Shown: piece by piece, positions 1-6,180 of the stretch
Numbering within the stretch: position 1 is the first letter of the stretch
Layout: each line of letters starts with the position of its first letter
Assembly (NCBI GenBank): GCA_964620215.1
Contig: CAZUJE010000132.1
Span: 1-7,716 of the forward strand
Length of the DNA: 7,716 nt
DNA from: JAUSIF01 sp964620215
GTDB taxonomy: Bacteria; Pseudomonadota; Alphaproteobacteria; Rhizobiales; Xanthobacteraceae
Reading direction: 5' to 3'
Position numbers and translations under genes: made by a program
The notes under the pieces: generated by a model
Seen by the model: only the letters and a program-made list of their open reading frames with translations
What the model was told of the DNA's origin: nothing
Database searches by the model: none

Positions 1-581
1 GGGTTATCGGATTTGCGGCTGATCTTGTCGATTTCGTCGATATAGACGATGCCGCGCTGCGCGAGTTCGACATTGTAGTCGGCGGCTTGCAACAGCTTGA
101 GAATGATGTTTTCGACGTCCTCGCCGACGTAACCCGCTTCGGTCAGCGTCGTGGCGTCAGCCATCGTAAACGGCACGTCCAGAATGCGGGCAAGCGTCTG
201 CGCGAGCAGCGTCTTGCCCGAGCCGGTCGGCCCGATCAGCAAAATGTTGGATTTGGCGAGTTCGACATCGTTGTGCTTCGTCGCGTGGTTCAGGCGTTTA
301 TAGTGGTTATGAACCGCGACCGAGAGCACCTTTTTCGCGTGATCCTGGCCGATCACATAGTCATCCAGAACCTTGCGGATTTCCTTCGGCGTCGGGATGC
401 CGTCGCGCGACTTCACCAGTGAGGACTTGTTCTCCTCGCGGATGATGTCCATGCAGAGTTCGACGCATTCATCGCAGATGAACACGGTCGGGCCCGCAAT
501 GAGCTTCCGCACCTCGTGCTGGCTCTTGCCGCAGAACGAGCAATAGAGGGTGTTCTTGGAGTCGCTACCAACCTTGCTCAT
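1..581 (-). CDS. clpX: ClpX, ATP-dependent Clp protease ATP-binding subunit (partial, N-terminal 193 residues)
   Basis: ClpX is the cytosolic hexameric AAA+ unfoldase that recognises tagged substrates and threads them into ClpP. The first 193 codons are present and the gene continues past the left edge; full-length family members have about 420 residues. Visible are the N-terminal zinc-binding domain with Cys14, Cys17, Cys36 and Cys39, the conserved segment PTPKEI...LDDYVIGQ (63-79), Walker A GPTGSGKT (117-124), the motif EAGYVGEDVEN (148-158) and Walker B IVYIDEID (178-185). The ClpP-docking IGF loop would lie outside the window. The ATG at 579-581 is preceded by AGAGG (586-590) four bases upstream, and MSKVG is a typical ClpX start. 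No frameshift is seen. The gene is not adjacent to clpP: three genes and a 311-bp gap lie upstream, so it probably has its own promoter. Confidence 0.98.
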   Translation of the reverse strand, partial: MSKVGSDSKNTLYCSFCGKSQHEVRKLIAGPTVFICDECVELCMDIIREENKSSLVKSRDGIPTPKEIRKVLDDYVIGQDHAKKVLSVAVHNHYKRLNHATKHNDVELAKSNILLIGPTGSGKTLLAQTLARILDVPFTMADATTLTEAGYVGEDVENIILKLLQAADYNVELAQRGIVYIDEIDKISRKSDN

Positions 582-712
582 TCAGCCTCTCCGTACCCTT
601 CCGACCTTGGACGGGTTTGCACCGCCGAAGTCTTTGGTCCTTGAAGCACGATCCCTGCCGGAAATGCTAGCGGTAGGGGCACCAAGAATCCATTAACGCT
701 ACCAAGCGACGG

Positions 713-741
713 ATAATTCCGCCAGATTCGCATCAACACAA
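713..741 (-). promoter_or_regulatory. Candidate promoter for clpX
   Basis: On the minus strand a TTGTGT box (736-741) is followed after 17 bases by AATTAT (713-718). These match the sigma70 consensus at 3/6 and 4/6 positions, so the call rests mainly on spacing and on the position between the repeat cluster and clpX. A heat-shock (RpoH) promoter could also be expected for clpX, but I saw no good match to one. Confidence 0.25.
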
Positions 742-749
742 GTATGCAA

Positions 750-787
750 GCAGAGTGCCGTCCGCGCGAGACTCTGCGTCGCAGAGT
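750..787. repeat. Three copies of GCAGAGT in alternating orientation upstream of clpX
   Basis: GCAGAGT occurs at 750-756 and 781-787 (both extend to GCAGAGTG), and its reverse complement ACTCTGC occurs at 771-777. The second and third copies form a perfect 7-bp stem with a 3-nt loop (771-787); the first and second form an alternative stem with a 14-nt loop. Copy centres are 21, 10 and 31 bp apart, close to whole helical turns. The cluster lies just upstream of the candidate clpX promoter. No T-run follows on either strand, so it is not a typical terminator. A regulator binding site or a switchable RNA structure are both possible. Confidence 0.6.
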
Positions 788-857
788 GGCCTTCTCATGC
801 ACAAAATGTGGAGAATTCGGGAACTCGTGCCGCCTCAACGGCCAAATCTTGCGGGTG

Positions 858-875
858 TAGCGTGTGAAGACGCTA
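858..875 (-). terminator. Weak hairpin downstream of the zinc-ribbon gene
   Basis: An inverted repeat TAGCGT / ACGCTA with a 6-nt loop lies 17 bp past the stop codon of the zinc-ribbon gene. The stem has only 6 bp and no T-tract follows on the minus strand, so termination here is uncertain. Confidence 0.2.
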
Positions 876-892
876 GATAGGCCGCGCAAACG

Positions 893-1681
893 TTAATTCA
901 ATACGCCCTTGAGCCCGGCGAAGATGGAACCGAGCGTGGTGGCGACGGTAATCAGGCTGTTCAAAAATTGCTCAATGGCCGCGATTCGTTCCGAAAGCTT
1001 TTTATCGTTGGCGGCCGGCCCCATGAACGATGCGATCTCCCGGGCGACTGAGTTGGCGATCCCCGACGAACGCGGGGAAGTGGACAGGTAGCGCACCACG
1101 ATGCGCGCGATCATGTAGCCGGTGACGGTCGCGAGCATGATGCTGAGTGCGTATTCGAGTGCTTCCTGCCACTCCCGGCGATCCTGCGGAATGACCGGCA
1201 CATTATCGACAAAGCCGACAACTGCGAGCATCCCTAGCACGGCGACAAGACCCACAACCGCTCCGATAAACGCCGTGGTCCCTATATTCGCCCGCATCTT
1301 CCAGAACAGCATGAAGCCGAAAGGCAGCGGCAACAGCATCGAAACGAAGCGTAGATAAAGCACTTTCACGTCGAAGCGGATCACCATCAGATAGTGGGCG
1401 AGCAGCAATGCCGCGATGGGGAGCACGATAAAGGCGAAGAAATAAATCAGCAGGTTGCGGAAGCTTGTTGGCTGCGCCGGCGAACTGGCAACAGCCGCTC
1501 CAGACTCATAACGGCCAAGCCTGTGCTTGAGGTGATCGACCTCTTGCGTCAGTTCTTCGACTTTTTTCTCAAGCTCGGCGTTTTTCTGAAGAATGGGTTT
1601 GGGGATCGCGATATCGCGCGTGCAATGTTTGCAGACGATTGCTTCGTCCTTGACCTCTTCGGCGCAAAACGGACAAAGCAA
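893..1681 (-). CDS. Zinc-ribbon, coiled-coil, four-TM membrane protein of unknown function (TTG start)
   Basis: I do not recognise a named family for this 262-residue protein. It opens with a zinc ribbon, Cys3-x2-Cys6 and Cys17-x2-Cys20. A heptad-rich, charged helix (about 31-58) follows, then four hydrophobic segments (about 77-101, 107-127, 134-158 and 174-197). The Lys128/Arg130 loop and the basic residues after TM4 fit the positive-inside rule, with the zinc ribbon and the C-terminus in the cytosol. The C-terminal part (228-262) is a charged then hydrophobic helix rich in Leu, Ile and Gly that could lie on the membrane or oligomerise. The start is TTG, chosen because no better in-frame start precedes it, the zinc ribbon begins immediately after it, and GGGGG (1687-1691) lies 5 bp upstream. 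It starts 29 bp after the Ig-like gene, so co-transcription is likely. The CDS itself is well supported; any function is unknown. Confidence 0.88.
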   Translation of the reverse strand: MLCPFCAEEVKDEAIVCKHCTRDIAIPKPILQKNAELEKKVEELTQEVDHLKHRLGRYESGAAVASSPAQPTSFRNLLIYFFAFIVLPIAALLLAHYLMVIRFDVKVLYLRFVSMLLPLPFGFMLFWKMRANIGTTAFIGAVVGLVAVLGMLAVVGFVDNVPVIPQDRREWQEALEYALSIMLATVTGYMIARIVVRYLSTSPRSSGIANSVAREIASFMGPAANDKKLSERIAAIEQFLNSLITVATTLGSIFAGLKGVLN

Positions 1682-1686
1682 GACGA

Positions 1687-1691
1687 CCCCC
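1687..1691 (-). promoter_or_regulatory. Ribosome binding site supporting the TTG start
   Basis: A GGGGG run lies five bases upstream of the TTG codon at 1679-1681. It supports this unusual start for the zinc-ribbon protein, where no ATG or GTG is available in frame upstream. Confidence 0.45.
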
Positions 1692-1710
1692 AGCCCCGCA
1701 GCGGGTACGG

Positions 1711-2172
1711 TTATTTGGCGACGTTGATCTTGATGTTCGCCGATCCGGCGCGGCCGTCGGTATCCTTCAGGTCCACCTTGATGATGTGTTCACCTGGGGG
1801 AACGATCGCGCCTTCCATCTCGATCCCGTTCTCCTTCACGAATTTCTGCATTCGCTGGGTAAGATCGACGGAGGGGCTTTTGAGATAGCTGGCTTTTACG
1901 GTGGCAGTGTCAATCTTCGCGCCGCCGAAGCTTTCGAATTTCAGCTTGAGGCTGAGTGGAGACGTCACCGTACCGGCACCCGGTGCCGGTGAAACAATCT
2001 GCACTTTCGGTCCCCGCGTCACCCCCCGGAATGTCAGGCCGGTATCGGCGGCAGCAGGCAGCGCCGCTTCATTTTCCGTGATGAGAATTTCGGCCTTCAG
2101 CGGGGAAGCAAGAACGGCGCTGAACAGACCGAGCGCAACGACCTTAGGCAAAAAGGCAGCGACTTGGCGCAT
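1711..2172 (-). CDS. Small exported Ig-like domain protein of unknown function
   Basis: This 153-residue protein has a classical signal peptide: basic start MRQ, hydrophobic core about 5-22, and probable cleavage after SPLKA (27/28). A short linker rich in Ala and Glu follows, then a beta-sandwich-like domain (about 52-153). That domain has alternating hydrophobic strands, a GPKVQIVSPAPGAG opening, a VDLTQR segment (102-107), VPPGEHIIKVDLKD (124-137) and a closing ANIKINVA strand. The pattern is that of bacterial Ig-like or cadherin-like modules, which usually bind proteins or surfaces. No catalytic motif, lipobox, TM anchor or cysteine pair is seen, so it is probably soluble in the periplasm. 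ATG at 2170-2172 has a purine-rich GGGGG 8 bp upstream. It lies 52 bp after the CHAT gene and 29 bp before the zinc-ribbon gene, so it may be a partner or substrate of the CHAT peptidase; that is inference only. Confidence 0.88.
   Translation of the reverse strand: MRQVAAFLPKVVALGLFSAVLASPLKAEILITENEAALPAAADTGLTFRGVTRGPKVQIVSPAPGAGTVTSPLSLKLKFESFGGAKIDTATVKASYLKSPSVDLTQRMQKFVKENGIEMEGAIVPPGEHIIKVDLKDTDGRAGSANIKINVAK
1972..1990. repeat. 19-bp palindrome inside the Ig-like gene
   Basis: ACCGGCACC and GGTGCCGGT form a perfect 9-bp inverted repeat around a single central C. In the transcript this would fold into an 8-bp, very G+C-rich stem with a 3-nt loop. It encodes part of the Pro-Ala-Pro-Gly-Ala-Gly run near residues 62-67, so biased codons for a small-residue linker could explain it. 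Confidence 0.6.
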
Positions 2173-2194
2173 GGGAATTTCCCCCGTTCAAACT

Positions 2195-2218
2195 GCGCGG
2201 AATGTAGTCGGTCCGCAC
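2195..2218 (-). other. Intercistronic hairpin between the CHAT and Ig-like genes
   Basis: In the minus-strand transcript, GUGCGGA pairs with UCCGCGC (7 bp including one G-U) around a 10-nt loop, a few bases after the CHAT stop codon. It is followed by only three T residues, so it is a poor terminator. It may be an mRNA stability or processing element that sets the expression ratio of the two genes, or it may be chance. Confidence 0.25.
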
Positions 2219-2224
2219 CGCTTA

Positions 2225-5200
2225 TCAAGAGCCCCCATCGCCGATGATGGTGTAGGGCGCCCAGAACAGCGGATGGGCATAGCTGAACAACACCTTGTCA
2301 CCGCTCTTGAAGCCGCCTTCGTCGGCGAGCGACATCATCGCCTGTCTCAAAGCCTCCCCGCGGGCGAGCTTCGGGTTCGCGGACTGGCGCGTAAACAAGT
2401 CGGTTACAAGTTCGCGCGCTGACGCAGAATGCACCGACCAGTTCGTTACAAGCAGCGCGCGGGTGCCAGCATAGAAAAATGCCCGGCCAAGTCCGGACGC
2501 CGCCTCCGCCCCTGCCCCGGCACCTGTCCCGGTGTTGCAAGCGGACAGTACGACCCAGTCAGCATCGAGCTTGAGCGCCAAAATTTCTTCCATTGTGAGC
2601 AGGCCGTCGCCGTCAATGTCGGCAACCTCTGGCGCGGTCAAAGCCAACGCTGGCTGCGTGAGGCCGTTCAATTCGCCAGGCACAAGGCCGTGGGTCGCGA
2701 AAGCGACGATCTTGTATTTCGAAAGATCCATTGTCTTGACGGTTTTTTCGTTCGCCGCCTTGCCGAGATGCAGAACCTTTGAAGGATCGGCTTGAAGCGC
2801 GATCGCAATCGATTTCACTTCGTCGGCTGTGTCGGGAAGCCGCGGCAACAGGCCAAGCTCGGCGCTGTCCACGCCCAAAGTCTGTGAGGAATTCCGCCGC
2901 ACGAATGGCACGCCGCGCGTGGCAGTCGCCGCCTGTGGGCCGACTTTTGCCTCGCTGGCAGCCTCGTTCGCATGATCGGAGTTGAAAAAAGGATCGCCGA
3001 AAGCAATCAGACCTTCGCGCTTCGGGGAGCCTGGCGGCAGGTGCCGCAGCGTCATCAACGCCGCTGCCGCAGGAACCATCGTCACGGAATGAGTGCGCGC
3101 GAGCCAGGGCACCTTTTTATATTCGGCGAAGGGGTGATCGCCCTTCTGCAAATCCGTCAGCTCCGTCGGCATAAGACCGAGCGGCAAAAGTCCCAGCGCA
3201 CCGTTCGTAACAACGATCAGTTGTTTCGCGGGTTTCCATACCGCTTCGACCGGCTTGAGCAGTTGTGAGTAAAGCTCGTAGGCCAGTCTGAGATCGAAAG
3301 CGGGGATTTCATCGATTGAACTCGCCTGCGGTTCCAGCGCCTTGCGAAGGCTGTTGACGCGCTGCTCAAGATCGCGCGTGCGCAACGAGAGAGGTGCGAA
3401 TCCTGGCTTACCTTCTTTCGGGATCGCCCAGACGTAAGAGCTTTGATTGCCGAAGTAGAACGACAGGAACACTTCGCCGGGTTTCAAGGCGGCGCGGATG
3501 CCCGCGACGGTCGGCGACTTCGGCTCGATCAGTTCTGCATATTCCGGAAATTTCTTTTCAATATCCCGCCGCGCATTGGCTCTTTCCTTACGGATTTTAT
3601 CGAGACCCTCACGCAATTCCTTTATGTCCTGGTCGTTGCGCTCTTGCGGCGGCAACGAAAGAAGATTGTTCAGAAGACCAAGCTGCGCGCTTGCCTGTTT
3701 CTCCAAATCCTGTTCGAGGCGCACCAATTCGGCGAGGGCCGGGTTCTTCGCTGAGGCACGCGCACTCGAAGCCGCGAGCGCCTTTTGCACCGTGCGCCCG
3801 CGCAAAAGCTCTGCCAACGGGAAGCTTTCATTGGCGACTGCTTCCTCACCTCCGGCTATTTCCGGCGCACGGGACAGTAATGCGATATAGGTACCGACGA
3901 TTGTACGGACGCGCTGTTCCCGCGCGGCACTCGCACCGACATCCTCGTCGTCGGATTCTCGCGAGGCATTCACCAACACCGGCATCGCGCTGCGAAAATG
4001 AGAGAGCGACTCTTTATGCTTTCCCTCGCGGAATAATCCAGCCGCATAAAGTCCTTCCGCCAGTGCCGTGTTGTAATGTTTTTCCCCTTGCCGGAGCTTC
4101 ATGCGCTCCCATAATTCCTTTGCAAGAGCAGCACCCTCTTGAGCCCGTCCAACGCTGTAAAGTGCATTGATGCGGGTTCTTGAGAAACGAAGATAATCTT
4201 TCCGCTTTGGCTCCCAGTTCACTGTTCCGCGGTCGATTTCTTCATAAACTTTCATCACGTCGATATAGCGGCCCTGCAACGAGTAAATGCCGGCCAGCTG
4301 ATCGTTCAGCGAAACCAACGCTGGCGTGTCGTCGGCGTAACCAAGCGCCTGATAGATTTCGATGGAAGTGCGCGTGAGCTTCTCGGACTCCTGATAGCGG
4401 CCCTGCTCCAGAATTGTGCGCGAGAACATGCCGATGAAATGCGCGGAATCGGGATGAAATTTTCCGTTCGCCTTCAGCCTGCTCAACAGCGCCGCGCGCA
4501 AGTCGGTCTCGGCTTCCACAAACTTGCCCTGCTGCATCTTCGTCCGGCCTTCGTAAGCAAGCAGGTAGTCGAGATTCTGCATCATGTTTTCGCGGCTCGG
4601 CGGATTGGGTGAAGCCAATATGGCTTCCAGTGAATCGGCCCAGAGCTTCCTCGCCTTGCGATAACTCACCTCCGCTTCGGAATAGCGCCCGCGCGCATCC
4701 TGAATCCTTCCGCGCATCTCTTCGATATTGGATTCCCAGCTAGGCCTGAACCTGTCCGCGCCTGGTCCCCATGTTTTCGATTTTTCAAAAAGACCAAGGG
4801 ACTGGCGAAGCGTGGCTTCGGCGCGTTCAAGTTCACCGAGATTGAGGCTGATGTTCACGACCTGACGGTTGCCGTTGAACAGCCGCCCCATGCGGCCGGG
4901 GCCGGAGAACTCCTTATTCATTTGCTCCTGGAATTGCAGCGCCAGACGGTGATCGCCCATCACGCGATAATCGCGGCCCAGCAAAGTCGCGATCCGGAAG
5001 CCGAGGTCGTCATTGGTCTTGCGCGCGAGATCGAGCGCTTTCTTCAGGTCTTCGCTCGAATCCTGCACACGGCCCAAACCGGAAAAGGCCTGCGAGCGCT
5101 CGTAGTAGAAATTCATCAGCGTTTTGTCATCGGCGTTCGCAGGCGGCTTTGCCTCAGCCTGCGCACGGAACTTCACGGCACGCTGCGGATCAGGCTTTTC

Positions 5201-5347
5201 CCGATCGAGAATGGTGGTGATATCGGAGATCGTGCGAGGCGGCGCTTTGAAAGCGGGTGTTTGGGCAATCGCGCGGCCCGCAACCAGCACTGCAATGCAG
5301 GCCAGTACCAAGACAAGACAAGAGTGCGAAACGCCTCGACCGCCCAT
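2225..5347 (-). CDS. Exported TPR-CHAT caspase-like peptidase
   Basis: This 1040-residue protein starts with a signal peptide: basic MGGRGVSHS, hydrophobic core about 10-24, probable cleavage at AIA|QT (28/29), which suggests export to the periplasm. About nine TPR-like helical pairs follow (about 77-111, 117-147, 160-190, 206-240, 259-293, 301-335, 345-371, 386-417 and 426-458), a scaffold for protein binding. A charged coiled coil covers about 537-605. The C-terminal CHAT domain (about 615-1037) has VVTNGALGLLPL (712-723), FGDPFF (783-788), the catalytic histidine in FATHG (His886), the catalytic cysteine in VVLSACNTG (Cys937) and the closing HPLFWAPYTIIGD (1025-1037). CHAT peptidases are clan CD relatives of caspases and separase, so endopeptidase activity is likely; the substrate is unknown. 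Residues 910-921 fit the EF-hand loop pattern. The ATG at 5345-5347 is chosen over one 30 codons upstream because of its ribosome binding site and signal peptide. It heads a three-gene unit, 117 bp after clpP. Confidence 0.93.
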   Translation of the reverse strand: MGGRGVSHSCLVLVLACIAVLVAGRAIAQTPAFKAPPRTISDITTILDREKPDPQRAVKFRAQAEAKPPANADDKTLMNFYYERSQAFSGLGRVQDSSEDLKKALDLARKTNDDLGFRIATLLGRDYRVMGDHRLALQFQEQMNKEFSGPGRMGRLFNGNRQVVNISLNLGELERAEATLRQSLGLFEKSKTWGPGADRFRPSWESNIEEMRGRIQDARGRYSEAEVSYRKARKLWADSLEAILASPNPPSRENMMQNLDYLLAYEGRTKMQQGKFVEAETDLRAALLSRLKANGKFHPDSAHFIGMFSRTILEQGRYQESEKLTRTSIEIYQALGYADDTPALVSLNDQLAGIYSLQGRYIDVMKVYEEIDRGTVNWEPKRKDYLRFSRTRINALYSVGRAQEGAALAKELWERMKLRQGEKHYNTALAEGLYAAGLFREGKHKESLSHFRSAMPVLVNASRESDDEDVGASAAREQRVRTIVGTYIALLSRAPEIAGGEEAVANESFPLAELLRGRTVQKALAASSARASAKNPALAELVRLEQDLEKQASAQLGLLNNLLSLPPQERNDQDIKELREGLDKIRKERANARRDIEKKFPEYAELIEPKSPTVAGIRAALKPGEVFLSFYFGNQSSYVWAIPKEGKPGFAPLSLRTRDLEQRVNSLRKALEPQASSIDEIPAFDLRLAYELYSQLLKPVEAVWKPAKQLIVVTNGALGLLPLGLMPTELTDLQKGDHPFAEYKKVPWLARTHSVTMVPAAAALMTLRHLPPGSPKREGLIAFGDPFFNSDHANEAASEAKVGPQAATATRGVPFVRRNSSQTLGVDSAELGLLPRLPDTADEVKSIAIALQADPSKVLHLGKAANEKTVKTMDLSKYKIVAFATHGLVPGELNGLTQPALALTAPEVADIDGDGLLTMEEILALKLDADWVVLSACNTGTGAGAGAEAASGLGRAFFYAGTRALLVTNWSVHSASARELVTDLFTRQSANPKLARGEALRQAMMSLADEGGFKSGDKVLFSYAHPLFWAPYTIIGDGGS

Positions 5348-5353
5348 GGCCGT

Positions 5354-5360
5354 CTCCCCT
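5354..5360 (-). promoter_or_regulatory. Ribosome binding site deciding the start of the CHAT protein
   Basis: AGGGGAG lies six bases upstream of the ATG at 5345-5347. The next in-frame ATG upstream (5435-5437) has no such site and would place 30 polar residues before the signal peptide, so the internal start is preferred. Confidence 0.75.
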
Positions 5361-5464
5361 GCGTTCCCGTCCCAAGCCGCCGTTGACCGGCAGTCTATTT
5401 GGTGATGTCGGCTATCCCGTAACGAAAGATAGTTCAAAACCGCCCGTCGGTGGAGTCCGCCCGC

Positions 5465-6100
5465 TCAGGGCTTGGCGACGGGGTCTTCCGTCGGCCGCTT
5501 GTCGATGACCTTATCGATTACCCCGAAATCCCTCGATGCTTCGGCAGTCAGGAACTTGTCGCGCTCCAGCGCATCCTCGATCGCCTTCAGCGGCTGACCT
5601 GTGTGCTTCACGTAAATGTCGTTCAGGCGCTTCTTGATGTTCAGGATTTCCTGGGCGTGCAGCATGATGTCGGTCACCTGCCCCTGAAAGCCGCCAGAAG
5701 GCTGGTGCAGCATGATCCGCGCATTCGGGAGTGCATAACGCGCACCCTTTTCGCCTGCCGTGAGCAACAATGAACCCATCGACGCCGCCTGCCCAACGCA
5801 AAGCGTCGAGATCGCCGGTCGGACGAACTGCATCGTGTCGTAGATGGCGAGTCCCGATGTCACCACGCCGCCGGGCGAATTAATGTACATCGAGATTTCC
5901 TTCTTGGGATTTTCCGCCTCAAGAAAGAGTAACTGCGCCACGACCAGCGTGGCCATTGCATCTTCAATCCCGCCAGTGATGAAGATGATGCGCTCCTTCA
6001 GGAGCCGCGAATAAATATCGTACGACCGCTCACCGCGGTTGGTCTGTTCGACCACCATCGGGACGAGATAATTCGCGTAGGTATCGACGGGATCACGCAT
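5465..6100 (-). CDS. clpP: ClpP, ATP-dependent Clp protease proteolytic subunit
   Basis: ClpP is a cytosolic serine peptidase that forms two stacked heptameric rings and degrades proteins unfolded by ClpX or ClpA. The 211-residue product is of normal length. The catalytic triad is Ser107 (GQAASMGS, 103-110), His132 (MLHQPSGG, 130-137) and Asp181 (ERDKFL, 179-184), each four residues earlier than in the E. coli protein. The motif INSPGGVVTSGLAIYDTM (73-90), which forms the oxyanion region, is intact. The short N-terminal stretch before LVPMVVEQ (12-19) is probably a propeptide. The ATG at 6098-6100 has GGAGGA (6107-6112) six bases upstream. It lies 80 bp after trigger factor, so it is probably partly co-transcribed with tig. 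Unlike in many proteobacteria, the next gene is not clpX. Confidence 0.98.
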   Translation of the reverse strand: MRDPVDTYANYLVPMVVEQTNRGERSYDIYSRLLKERIIFITGGIEDAMATLVVAQLLFLEAENPKKEISMYINSPGGVVTSGLAIYDTMQFVRPAISTLCVGQAASMGSLLLTAGEKGARYALPNARIMLHQPSGGFQGQVTDIMLHAQEILNIKKRLNDIYVKHTGQPLKAIEDALERDKFLTAEASRDFGVIDKVIDKRPTEDPVAKP

Positions 6101-6106
6101 TGAATA

Positions 6107-6112
6107 TCCTCC
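6107..6112 (-). promoter_or_regulatory. Strong ribosome binding site of clpP
   Basis: GGAGGA lies six bases before the clpP ATG. It is the best Shine-Dalgarno match in the window, in line with high expression of ClpP. Confidence 0.8.
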
Positions 6113-6140
6113 ACGGGCCGCAAGCGAATCGTTCGCCGTT

Positions 6141-6167
6141 ATTTTAGCCTATCGGCAACTGCGCCAA
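6141..6167 (-). promoter_or_regulatory. Weak candidate promoter between tig and clpP
   Basis: On the minus strand TTGGCG (6162-6167) and TAAAAT (6141-6146) resemble -35 and -10 boxes. The -10 matches 5/6 positions of TATAAT, but the 15-bp spacer is short. It could give clpP a transcript independent of tig; the evidence is thin. Confidence 0.2.
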
Positions 6168-6180
6168 GATCGTCGTCCGG

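Larger units (their letters stand above)
582..892. other. 311-bp intergenic region upstream of clpX
   Basis: No convincing gene is present. An open frame on the minus strand crosses most of it, but its translation is arginine-rich, resembles nothing I know and runs into the clpX start, so I treat it as chance. Reading towards clpX, the region holds a 6-bp hairpin just after the zinc-ribbon gene, a cluster of three 7-mer repeats (750-787), a weak sigma70-like promoter candidate (713-741) and the clpX ribosome binding site. The length and structure suggest that clpX is transcribed separately here. Confidence 0.7.

Noticed and set aside
578..889. 103-residue minus-strand open frame upstream of clpX
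   Set aside because: Arginine-rich, no recognisable domain, overlaps the clpX start and ribosome binding site and covers the repeat cluster; most likely chance.
3394..4170. 258-residue plus-strand open frame
   Set aside because: It lies wholly opposite the CHAT gene and its translation is low-complexity and arginine/proline-rich, as expected of an antisense shadow.
5290..5310. Possible lipobox (VLAC) making the CHAT protein a lipoprotein
   Set aside because: The cysteine sits inside the hydrophobic core and is followed by more hydrophobic residues; AIA|QT fits normal signal peptidase I cleavage better.
2225..5347. Type III-E CRISPR effector (Csx29-like) identity for the TPR-CHAT protein
   Set aside because: It has a signal peptide, and there is no CRISPR array, Cas7-11 or related gene in the window.
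5412..5432. CTATC-N11-GATAG inverted repeat upstream of the CHAT gene as an operator or promoter site
   Set aside because: The arms are only 5 bp, and the nearby TTGAAC box has no acceptable -10 at the right distance; too weak to annotate.
5348..5437. Longer CHAT protein starting at 5437
   Set aside because: No ribosome binding site there, and it would put 30 polar residues before a good signal peptide.
5440..5463. CCGCCCG repeated twice just after clpP as a terminator
   Set aside because: The copies are direct, not inverted, so they form no hairpin; no T-run follows a stem.
6124..6136. GCGAA-TCG-TTCGC hairpin between tig and clpP as a terminator
   Set aside because: 5-bp stem only, with no T-run on the minus strand; expected by chance.
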